Shown piece by piece: positions 1 through 6,576 of a stretch of 6,576 bases of DNA. The DNA comes from an uncultured Lachnospiraceae bacterium (GTDB lineage: Bacteria; Bacillota; Clostridia; Lachnospirales; Lachnospiraceae): positions 1-6,576 of the forward strand of contig CACZTF010000258.1 in assembly GCA_902784025.1 (NCBI GenBank), written 5' to 3'. Under the pieces are notes generated by a model. The model ran no database searches. It was not told where the DNA came from and saw only the letters and a list, made by a program, of their open reading frames with translations. The translations under genes and the position numbers were made by a program. Position 1 is the first letter of the stretch. Each line of letters starts with the position of its first letter.

Positions 1-1
1 C

Positions 2-349
2 GGTAAAATGATAGGATATGTGGGGCTGTGTCCGGAAGGTGATGAAGCGGATATAGAGTTCCATATATTTAAGGATTACCGTAACAATGGATATTGTAAA
101 GAAACCGCCACCAGGCTTATAAATGCTTATTTTAACGGCGAGACCGGCCTTATCCCCGGTGCCTGCGTAACAGCGTCCACGCTTCTTGAAAATGAACCTG
201 CAAAAGGACTTCTGCGTTCTATCGGCTTCAGACCGGTAAACACTGTAATGCAGTTTATAGAAGAGGCTGAAGAGCCTTGCGGTGTAAATGTGATCATAAA
301 TTATGTGCTTGAGAAAAAAATAAATGAATATGAAACAAAGGCGGCTTAA
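2..349 (+). CDS. GNAT-family N-acetyltransferase, C-terminal part (5' end outside window)
   Basis: The protein probably transfers an acetyl group from acetyl-CoA to an amine; the substrate cannot be read from the sequence. The reading frame is open to the left edge (codons GGT AAA before ATG at 8). That ATG lies inside the expected fourth beta strand (KMIGYVGL), so the true start is very likely upstream and 50-80 N-terminal residues are missing. Numbering from the ATG at 8, the strand is followed by a second one (ADIEFHIF, 14-21). The acetyl-CoA pyrophosphate loop RNNGYC (25-30) then fits the family pattern R/Q-x-x-G-x-G/A, with Cys in the last position. A helix follows (KETATRLINAYF), and then the typical motif B segment from N62 (NEPAKGLLRSIGF, 62-74). 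The last strand is probably VNVIINYVLEKK. No AGG-type ribosome binding site precedes the ATG within the few bases available. The gene ends in its own terminator, so it is transcriptionally separate from addBA. Confidence 0.8.
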   Translation, partial: GKMIGYVGLCPEGDEADIEFHIFKDYRNNGYCKETATRLINAYFNGETGLIPGACVTASTLLENEPAKGLLRSIGFRPVNTVMQFIEEAEEPCGVNVIINYVLEKKINEYETKAA

Positions 350-369
350 ACCGCCTTTTATTATTTGAT
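337..369 (+). terminator. Rho-independent terminator of the GNAT gene
   Basis: A perfect 8-bp stem, AAAGGCGG (337-344) pairing with CCGCCTTT (351-358), closes a 6-nt loop (CTTAAA). It is followed by a T-rich tail (TTTTATTATTT to about 368). The loop contains the TAA stop codon of the acetyltransferase (347-349), so the last codons lie in the 5' arm of the stem. On the other strand the stem is followed by TTTGTTTC, a weaker tail, so reverse termination is possible but less likely. Confidence 0.85.
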
Positions 370-385
370 AAAACCTTATAAACAT

Positions 386-414
386 ATAACAACGGAATAA
401 ATAGCCGATATAAT
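386..414 (+). promoter_or_regulatory. Candidate sigma-A-type promoter for addBA
   Basis: A perfect -10 hexamer TATAAT lies at 409-414. A weak -35 candidate ATAACA (386-391, 4 of 6 matches to TTGACA) lies 17 bp upstream. Transcription would begin near 420 and give a leader of about 120 nt before addB. The setting is very AT-rich, so a chance TATAAT is possible. A 7-bp AT-only inverted repeat (410-416 with 424-430) overlaps the -10 and the expected start point. It could be an operator or only AT-rich composition. Confidence 0.4.
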
Positions 415-540
415 AAAAAAATGTTATTATTATTTCATAAGTTGAGTGAAGACTGGTGGAGCTGCTTCATAAAAGATGTCTGAGTTTTATATAGTTAAAA
501 GATTTTTCAGAAAGATTTGTATAAAGCAGGAGAAAATAGT
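415..540 (+). other. AT-rich leader upstream of addB
   Basis: No convincing ORF or RNA gene is visible here. The stretch holds a weak AT-only hairpin (ATAAAA 469-474 with TTTTAT 485-490) and two copies of AAAGATTT (498-505 and 511-518). It ends in the addB ribosome binding site. I see no strong hairpin followed by a T tract that would suggest a riboswitch or attenuator. Confidence 0.35.
528..533 (+). promoter_or_regulatory. Ribosome binding site of addB
   Basis: AGGAGA ends 7 nt before the ATG at 541, and the AGGAG core is 8 nt away, which is ideal spacing. It decides the start: an in-frame TTG at 517 lies upstream of this site and has no Shine-Dalgarno sequence of its own. Confidence 0.85.
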
Positions 541-3192
541 ATGAGAGAGCGTATCATCCTTACTCCCGGAGCAATGGGAATTGAACTGGAAAAGAGTCTG
601 GCAATGCATGGTGTAAACAGTTTTAATCTGCGTATATGCAGCGCCGTGGAACTGGCGCGCATGAGTCTTATGCGTTCGGGGGTTGCTATACCCGGTGATT
701 TCGTGAGCAGGCGAGAAGAGACGGCGCTTGTGGCAGAGGCCGCAATGGATGTGGAATATTTTAAAACTGCATCGTATTCCGACATGAAGGATCTTGCCGG
801 AGCCATAAGAAGCATGAGGAGTCTGGTGGCGGAAAAGGATGAAGAAGAGCTTATAGCTGATATTATGAGTCGTGGTGAATTCACAGATAAGAACGCTGCT
901 ATAGTATCTGTGTACCAAAAATACATAAAACTGCTTAAGGAAAGAAAGCTGACAGATTCCGTTTTTGTGATCAGGAAAGCGTTATCAGAAAGCGTTCCTT
1001 TTGATGCCGATTTTCTTTATCTTACAGAGTATCCCTTAAATCCCCTAGAGAAGGCGTTGCTTACAAAATTATCCGGAGGTAAGGCCCGTGAAACAAGTCT
1101 GACAGAGTTGTTTGAAATTGAGGGCGCCGGGGTAAAGATAGATAGCTTTAAGGACTGCTACGGTGCGTCCAATGAAGTCGAAGCAATAATTGATGAGATC
1201 TACAAGACAAATGCAGTTGATAAATGCACGGTAGCGGTAACCGATCCTTTAGTCTACGGGCAGTTATTCTTTGATCTTGCTCTTCTGTATGATATTCCCA
1301 TTACATTTAGTTGCGGCATACCTATAACCAATTCAAATCCTGCAGGACTTCTGGCATTATATCATCGCTGGATATCCGGAGGTTTTTTTAGCGGATATTT
1401 GTTAAATTCCATGCTTGACAGTCCTTTTTTTAACAGTGCAGTAATAAACGGAATTTATCCGGAAAAAACGGATGATTTTAACAGATCGGCTTATGAAAAA
1501 ATCCTGTGCGGATTACGTCTGACCAATGACAAGAATGTAAATGAAAAACGTCTTGCGGATTTTAAAAAAGCAGTTGCAGATGAAGAGAAATTTACAGATC
1601 CGTCTGACGAAAAAGCATATAAGAAATATAAAGAGAAAAAACTGTGCCTTCCTTATCTTGAGGTTCTTGCAAAAGAACTGGCACTTCCTGTTGAAGAGTT
1701 TATATCAAAGCATGCATACATACGTAAGGGCTCCGGGACCAATGCGGGCAGGCTTTTGATGATGCTTGACCGTGCATCTGTAAATGCGATAAAAGATGAG
1801 ATAAGGATCATGCGCGCATCAGGTGTAAAGCTCTCAGATGACGAAATAATCCAAAATGCGTTAGGCTTAAGCGTTGCATCCTGCAGCAGTGAAGAGGGTA
1901 AGCTGTTTGTTACGGGGATAGACGGGGCCCTCACGACCGTAAGAGAGAATATTTATATAGCAGGGCTTTCAGCATCAAAGTATCCGGGATCACCTAAAGA
2001 AGACCATCTTCTGCTGGATACAGATCTGGCATTATTCGGAGAAGACGAGACAGGGCATATGACTTCAAACGGCAGGATAGTGGGTAAACGGGAAAGACTG
2101 CTTTCTCTCGTGAGACTATCTTCAGGGCTGGGTTCCCGTATCCATGTTTCATATTCCGGACTAAATGTTTCAGAGCTAAAAAGAGATAATGCGTCCTCTC
2201 TTATTTATGAGCTTTATCGGGAAGAGCATAAAGGAAATGTAACACCGGAAGAGTTAAAGGAGCATATTGTAAAGGTAAATTATTTTAAGCCTGCTTTATC
2301 TGCCACCAGAAAAGTGGGTGAAGCCTATAATGACGGCAAGCTTATTATCCCGGTTCATACCGGAAAGAAAAAGAAAGAAAAACATATTAAATGGGATTTG
2401 GACAGGGAGTTTTCTCCTACTGAATTAGATGTATATAACACTTGTAAGAGAAAGTTCATGCTGAAATATCTGGTCGGTATACAGGAGCCTGATGATGATA
2501 TGCCGTTTAAAGTTATCGCAGCAAATGAGTCAGGAAATATCGCACATACACTTATGAAGGAACTTGGGAATTCAGATATGACCCTTGAGGAATTCCTGGA
2601 ACTTTCAGGTGATTATTTTGATCTTTTCTTATTGGAAAACCCGCCGCTTTTGGAGCAGAATGCAAATGCTGAAAAAGCGCAGTTTCTGAAAATGATGGAA
2701 ACGGCTTATAGTACGGATCCGCATAGAGAGGTGGTGCTTGGAGAGGAAAAGATAAGCTGCGTTCATGAGAGCGGTGTCGGAATACAGGGATATCCTGACA
2801 GGATTGAAAGATCGGAAGACGGAAATTATCTGGTGGTGGACTTTAAGACGGGAAGAAAGATTAACCACGTTGAGGATGATATAGAATCATGCCTTCAAAA
2901 TGTAATGTATGCCTATCTTATGGAGCAGAACGGATTTAAGATTTCCGGCACGGAGTACAGATACATCAGGCTCGGGGAGACTGTAAGTTGTAAGTATGAT
3001 GATCAAAAGAAGAAAGAGCTTTTTTTAAAACTTTCTGATTTTAAGAATCATTTGGAATCAGCTGATTTTCCTATACCAGATAAAGCATATGAAAAAAACA
3101 GGGAAAAGGACGAGCCGGATCCATGTGTGTATTGTAAATATGGTTTGATCTGCGGAAAAACAGATGTGACAGGAGGGCTTGGAGATGAGTGA
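541..3192 (+). CDS. addB: AddB-type subunit of the AddAB helicase-nuclease (compact form)
   Basis: AddB is the second subunit of AddAB. Known family members carry an inactivated helicase fold that reads Chi and a nuclease domain that cuts one strand of a broken DNA end. The protein has 883 residues from the ATG at 541, against 1166 in B. subtilis. The N-terminus (ILTPGAMGIELEKSL) lies where B. subtilis AddB has a P-loop, but there is no GKT here. Helicase-like parts follow: YDIPITFSCGIPIT (250-263), TGIDGALTTVRENIYIAGLS (458-477) with YPGSPKEDHLLLD to 493, and ERLLSLVRLSSG to HVSYSG (518-540). The C-terminal PD-(D/E)XK domain is complete: SPTELDVYNTCKRKF (C635), GNIAH (H669), GYPDRIE (D753), VVDFKTG (D767, K769) and QNVMY (Q786, Y790). 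C635 with C862, C865 and C871 (C-x2-C-x5-C) matches the AddB 4Fe-4S ligands. The next gene, addA, overlaps it. Another name could be a generic PD-(D/E)XK nuclease, but the cluster plus the neighbour favour AddB. Confidence 0.88.
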   Translation: MRERIILTPGAMGIELEKSLAMHGVNSFNLRICSAVELARMSLMRSGVAIPGDFVSRREETALVAEAAMDVEYFKTASYSDMKDLAGAIRSMRSLVAEKDEEELIADIMSRGEFTDKNAAIVSVYQKYIKLLKERKLTDSVFVIRKALSESVPFDADFLYLTEYPLNPLEKALLTKLSGGKARETSLTELFEIEGAGVKIDSFKDCYGASNEVEAIIDEIYKTNAVDKCTVAVTDPLVYGQLFFDLALLYDIPITFSCGIPITNSNPAGLLALYHRWISGGFFSGYLLNSMLDSPFFNSAVINGIYPEKTDDFNRSAYEKILCGLRLTNDKNVNEKRLADFKKAVADEEKFTDPSDEKAYKKYKEKKLCLPYLEVLAKELALPVEEFISKHAYIRKGSGTNAGRLLMMLDRASVNAIKDEIRIMRASGVKLSDDEIIQNALGLSVASCSSEEGKLFVTGIDGALTTVRENIYIAGLSASKYPGSPKEDHLLLDTDLALFGEDETGHMTSNGRIVGKRERLLSLVRLSSGLGSRIHVSYSGLNVSELKRDNASSLIYELYREEHKGNVTPEELKEHIVKVNYFKPALSATRKVGEAYNDGKLIIPVHTGKKKKEKHIKWDLDREFSPTELDVYNTCKRKFMLKYLVGIQEPDDDMPFKVIAANESGNIAHTLMKELGNSDMTLEEFLELSGDYFDLFLLENPPLLEQNANAEKAQFLKMMETAYSTDPHREVVLGEEKISCVHESGVGIQGYPDRIERSEDGNYLVVDFKTGRKINHVEDDIESCLQNVMYAYLMEQNGFKISGTEYRYIRLGETVSCKYDDQKKKELFLKLSDFKNHLESADFPIPDKAYEKNREKDEPDPCVYCKYGLICGKTDVTGGLGDE
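3171..3176 (+). promoter_or_regulatory. Ribosome binding site of addA, inside addB
   Basis: A consensus AGGAGG lies 8 nt before the ATG at 3185. It sits within the last codons of addB (the Gly-Gly after Thr-), so addA can be initiated strongly by itself as well as by ribosomes ending on addB. It fixes the addA start, which has no competing start nearby. Confidence 0.85.
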
Positions 3193-6100
3193 GAACGAAA
3201 GTCTGATCAGGGATACTGAGTCCCGCAAAAAGATCATATCGGAAACAGGTAAAAATTTTTTTGTAGAGGCAGGAGCCGGTTCCGGTAAGACCACTATGCT
3301 TGTGAACCGTATGGTGGCAATGGTTGAAGCAGGCGTGCCTATAGAAGAGATATGCGCCATTACATTTACAAAGGCAGCAGCCGGTGAGTTCTATGAGCGT
3401 TTTCAGAAAATGCTTATAGAAAGAGGGAATCCGGACCATGAGTGGGAGGATACAGGGCGCGCCGGACAACTCCCCGAGCCTGATGATCAGAGTAGAGAAA
3501 AATGTAAAACAGCGCTTCAGAATATCGATCTTTGCTTTATGGGGACCATTGATGCATTTTGCGCAATGGTCTTATCCGAGCATCCGTCCGAAGCGGGAGT
3601 TCCTTCAGATAACTTTCTTATTTCCGGAGAAGATGCGGAATATTTTTACAGTCAGCAATATGTAAAGATCTGTAAAGGCGGCTACGGGGACGAACTTAAA
3701 AAAAAGGCTCAAACCTTTAGCGGGTTTTACCGGAATGGGGAAGAGGTCTTTTCAGTAGCCGCATCTGTTTTTATGAACAACAGGAATGTGCATTTTAATT
3801 TTGACAAACCGGAAAAAATAGATATTGATGAAGTATTCAAAAGTGACAGGGAAAAGATCATAAGTGCCGTAAAATGTATGATTGACCATCCTGAGCTGAA
3901 ATATAATGGTTATAAAAAGAATGATAAAGCATGGGAGCAAATAGGAGATATTTATAAAAGTATTAATAAAAAATGGAGCACTAATTTTTCAAATGTCATT
4001 TATGATCTTAAAAAGTTAGTGTTGGAAAGAGATGAAGGTATCAGGATAATACCTGAAGCCATGGATAATTATGACACTGTTTTTTCAGGATTATTTGAGC
4101 CCGGCGGAAAAAAAGGTAGCTGGCTGGAATGTAATATTTACAAAAATAGCGGTGTTTTAAGAAAACTTCAAGATTTCCGCTATAATATAACCATGGCGTT
4201 TATTGAAGCCTGCGTGCCGCATCTCGTAAAAGCAATGCGGGGTAAAGGTTATATGACCTACTTTGATTACCTCTATAATCTCAGAGAGATGCTCAGATCT
4301 GATGCTGAGAAAAAGGATGGCAAGCTGATAGAGCATATTTATAACCGCCATAAATATTTCCTTATAGATGAATTTCAGGACACTAATCCTTTACAGGCTG
4401 AGATCTTCTTTTATCTCACAAGCAGAGATCCTGTTTCTAAATGGACTGATTGTAAACCCAGGCAGGGTTCGTTGTTTATAGTGGGTGACCCAAAACAATC
4501 TATATACCGATTCAGAAATGCGGATGTGAATTCTTTTTTAAGGGTGAAAGCGCTGTTTGAAAACGGAGCAGGTGAGGTTCTGTCGCTTTCAAGAAACTAC
4601 AGATCCGTAAAGTGCCTTTGTGAGTATTATAACCGCATGTTTACATCCCTGATGCCTAATGATACGCCTGGTCAGGGGGCGTTTGAAGAGATACCATTGC
4701 CGGAAGAAAGGAATGGAGAATTCAGCGGGGTTTTCAAATATACAGCTTATATGGGAGAAAAGATTGCGCAAGAGCAGCTGGATAAAACTGACCCTGTCAG
4801 AATAACTGATATAATAGAGCGTCTGGTGGATAATAAAGATTATCTGATACGCATCGGGAATGATAAAGAACCAAGACGGATCAGATATGGTGATATCATG
4901 GTAATAACCAAGAAGAAGGATGACCTGAAGCCTGTCATGGAGAATCTACGGGAAAAAGAGATCCCTGCCAGGGTAGAGGGGAATGTGCTGTTTGGTGAAA
5001 ATGAGGCGCTGGGTGAAATAAGCCGGATATTTTTGTCGTTGGCCGATACCGATGACAGGATTTCACTTTACGGAGCACTTACAGGGAAGCTTATCGGACT
5101 GACAAAAGAGGATATTTTAATATTCCGGCAAAACGGAGGAAGAGTTTGTTACGGTTTTTTATTTGATACGAAGAGTTGTGAAAATGAGACGGCCTGCTAT
5201 GTGGCTGAAAAAATAAATGAATTGGGCATGCTTAGTCATGAAGCTAAAAGTATGTCTCCTGCCTCACTGTTTTATAAGATCATGGATGATCACAGGGTTT
5301 ATGAGATCGTAGATGCACAAGATCTTGAGGTTGTTTATTATACACTTGAGCTTTTAAGAAATGCGGAGCAAACCGGAAATATCCTGTCTTTAAAAGATGC
5401 TGCAGATTATCTAAGGACACTGATGTCCGGCGGAGCAGAGGAGGAGCGATGCCTGAGCCTGACCGAAGACCGAGATGCGGTACATATGGCAAATCTGCAT
5501 AAGGTTAAGGGACTGGAGGCTCCGGTTGTTATATTAGCGGCAGCGACAACATTTAGTAATTCAAATGATAAAAGGATAGTACACGGAGACAGCGGATCGG
5601 AAGGTTATATATTTAAACTGTCCCCCCAAAGAGGTCCATGTTATTTTGAAACAAAGAATTTTGAAAACCGAGAAGAGGAAGAAAAGGCGGCAGGAACAGT
5701 CGAGAATGACAGGCTGTTATATGTGGCAGCAACCCGAGCGCGGAATGCACTTATAATACATGAAAATGCTCAAAAAACTAAAGATGGTACGCCTTATAAG
5801 ACCGCATGGACGCCTTTAATAGAAGATGGAGTGTCTGATATCTTTGAGTGCACAGAGAATCATGTAGAAAGGTTTAAAGACGAAAAGGAAGTAACGGATG
5901 CCACCGTCCTTTATGAAGAAGCGCTGGAGTCATGCATCTTTAAAGACCGGGATACATTTGAAAAAGAAACATATTTAACAGAAAACCCCAGCCGCCTTAA
6001 GCTGGCGTCCAAAATATCGGACAACGATGAAATGGTTATTGAGATGGAAGATTCCGGTTCCGGAACCGTTAATAAAGATGGAAGCAAAGCTGACCGTACA

Positions 6101-6576
6101 TATGCCGCACTTCTGGGTACTATGGTCCACAAGCTTTTGGAGATGCTGGTATCTGCAAAAAATAATACCGGCCGGGAAAGTGTTGTTGATGAAGTCATAA
6201 GAGAATACCGTACCGCTGAGATAGAGACACATCTGAAGGATCTGAAAAAAGCATTATCAGATGTGGAAGAGCACATAAAAAACGGCGGATACCCTCAGAC
6301 AAATGATTCCGCTCAGGATATCCTGGGGGCGATGCTTGAAGCAGAAGAAGTATACTGCGAGGTTCCCTTTACATATGTTGAGGAAAAACAAGATAAACCG
6401 GTCTTGTGGCACGGAATCATGGATGTGGTCTATATGAAGGATGGTAAATGGCATATCATTGACTACAAGACAAATGCTGATGGAAGTAACCTTGACAAAA
6501 AATATCAGGAGCAGTTAAATGCATATGTTAAAGCTTTTAAAGAGATAACAGGAGAAGATGCAGACGCATTGACATA
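3185..6576 (+). CDS. addA: AddA helicase-nuclease subunit (3' end outside window)
   Basis: AddA is the motor subunit: an ATP-driven 3'-5' SF1A (UvrD/RecB-like) helicase with a C-terminal nuclease. It unwinds broken ends and cuts the 3'-ended strand in the known complex. I read 1130 codons with no stop. Motifs in order: Walker A GAGSGKTT (30-37, K35); Ia TFTKAAAGEF (60-69); GTIDAFC (120-126); YFDYL just before motif II; motif II LIDEFQDT (393-400); III VGDPKQSIYRFR (433-444); IV SRNYRS (469-474); V NLHKVKGLEAPVV (770-782); VI RLLYVAATRAR (843-853). After a linker (about 860-930) the nuclease starts at NPSRL (934-938). It shows GTMVH (H982), HGIMD (D1080), IIDYKT (D1093, K1095) and QLNAY (Q1110, Y1114). 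The QxxxY motif is normally close to the C-terminus, so only about 30-60 residues should be missing. Expected full length is slightly below the 1232 of B. subtilis. It overlaps addB by 8 nt and is surely co-transcribed with it. RecB is an alternative by similarity, but there is no RecC or RecD beside it. Confidence 0.93.
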   Translation, partial: MSENESLIRDTESRKKIISETGKNFFVEAGAGSGKTTMLVNRMVAMVEAGVPIEEICAITFTKAAAGEFYERFQKMLIERGNPDHEWEDTGRAGQLPEPDDQSREKCKTALQNIDLCFMGTIDAFCAMVLSEHPSEAGVPSDNFLISGEDAEYFYSQQYVKICKGGYGDELKKKAQTFSGFYRNGEEVFSVAASVFMNNRNVHFNFDKPEKIDIDEVFKSDREKIISAVKCMIDHPELKYNGYKKNDKAWEQIGDIYKSINKKWSTNFSNVIYDLKKLVLERDEGIRIIPEAMDNYDTVFSGLFEPGGKKGSWLECNIYKNSGVLRKLQDFRYNITMAFIEACVPHLVKAMRGKGYMTYFDYLYNLREMLRSDAEKKDGKLIEHIYNRHKYFLIDEFQDTNPLQAEIFFYLTSRDPVSKWTDCKPRQGSLFIVGDPKQSIYRFRNADVNSFLRVKALFENGAGEVLSLSRNYRSVKCLCEYYNRMFTSLMPNDTPGQGAFEEIPLPEERNGEFSGVFKYTAYMGEKIAQEQLDKTDPVRITDIIERLVDNKDYLIRIGNDKEPRRIRYGDIMVITKKKDDLKPVMENLREKEIPARVEGNVLFGENEALGEISRIFLSLADTDDRISLYGALTGKLIGLTKEDILIFRQNGGRVCYGFLFDTKSCENETACYVAEKINELGMLSHEAKSMSPASLFYKIMDDHRVYEIVDAQDLEVVYYTLELLRNAEQTGNILSLKDAADYLRTLMSGGAEEERCLSLTEDRDAVHMANLHKVKGLEAPVVILAAATTFSNSNDKRIVHGDSGSEGYIFKLSPQRGPCYFETKNFENREEEEKAAGTVENDRLLYVAATRARNALIIHENAQKTKDGTPYKTAWTPLIEDGVSDIFECTENHVERFKDEKEVTDATVLYEEALESCIFKDRDTFEKETYLTENPSRLKLASKISDNDEMVIEMEDSGSGTVNKDGSKADRTYAALLGTMVHKLLEMLVSAKNNTGRESVVDEVIREYRTAEIETHLKDLKKALSDVEEHIKNGGYPQTNDSAQDILGAMLEAEEVYCEVPFTYVEEKQDKPVLWHGIMDVVYMKDGKWHIIDYKTNADGSNLDKKYQEQLNAYVKAFKEITGEDADALT

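Noticed and set aside
517..540. TTG at 517 as an earlier start of addB, adding 8 residues
   Set aside because: The addB Shine-Dalgarno sequence (528-533) lies downstream of this TTG and is ideally spaced for the ATG at 541. No ribosome binding site precedes the TTG.
487..926. Two overlapping minus-strand ORFs of about 140 codons opposite the start of addB
   Set aside because: Both lie opposite strongly conserved-looking addB coding sequence and have no ribosome binding site or recognisable domain. Their compositions look like shadows of the coding frame.
3071..3469. Minus-strand ORFs over the addB-addA junction
   Set aside because: They are antisense to the Fe-S cysteine region of addB and the Walker A region of addA and match no known protein pattern.
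3438..3665. Plus-strand ORF of 75 codons within addA
   Set aside because: It is an out-of-frame reading of the addA region that encodes residues 85-160 including GTIDAFC; addA is continuous through it.
6055..6068. Perfect 14-bp palindrome CGGTTCCGGAACCG inside addA
   Set aside because: It lies in the Gly/Ser linker of the nuclease region. One perfect palindrome of this length is not unexpected in 6.5 kb, and no second copy or T tail accompanies it.
5911..6454. Minus-strand ORFs opposite the addA nuclease region
   Set aside because: They are shadows of a frame whose nuclease motifs are clear; they carry no start signals.
3185..6576. A frameshift or pseudogene in addA, because no closed ORF covers this stretch
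   Set aside because: Codon-by-codon reading from 3185 to 6574 finds no stop. The frame is not closed only because the window ends before the stop codon.
541..6576. A novel defence or mobile system
   Set aside because: Both long genes are explained by AddAB, a known end-processing and recombination enzyme. No transposase, integrase, toxin, CRISPR repeat or unknown effector is visible.

Overview
This is a moderate-to-low GC window (about 40-43% by eye) from a bacterium, read almost entirely on the + strand. Strong AGGAG-type ribosome binding sites, an intrinsic terminator with a T tail, frequent ATA/AGA/AGG codons, and an addB-addA pair in the same order as in Bacillus subtilis suggest a Bacillota genome, perhaps a gut or rumen Clostridia/Lachnospiraceae-like species. 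This assignment is an inference; other groups that carry AddAB are not excluded.

Layout: (1) bases 2-349 hold the C-terminal part of a GNAT-family N-acetyltransferase whose N-terminus lies before the window. (2) Bases 337-369 form a strong intrinsic terminator, and the GNAT stop codon lies in its hairpin loop. (3) Bases 350-540 are an AT-rich intergenic leader with one plausible promoter and no visible gene. (4) Bases 541-3192 encode an unusually compact AddB-type nuclease/inactivated-helicase subunit of 883 residues with no N-terminal Walker A motif. Its nuclease core and the four cysteines expected to bind a 4Fe-4S cluster are intact. (5) Bases 3185-6576 encode AddA, an SF1A helicase-nuclease, starting 8 nt inside addB. 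It is open to the window edge: 1130 codons without a stop, with probably only the last few dozen residues missing.

AddA and AddB are expected to form the AddAB (RexAB) helicase-nuclease. This complex processes double-strand DNA ends for RecA-dependent recombination and degrades linear foreign DNA such as phage DNA. Every SF1 helicase motif and both nuclease active sites can be read here, so the complex looks functional. I see no RNA gene, CRISPR array, insertion sequence or prophage element. The window is essentially a conserved DNA-repair operon, not a new system. The point most worth a second look is the reduced AddB, about 280 residues shorter than the B. subtilis protein, and what that means for end binding and Chi recognition.
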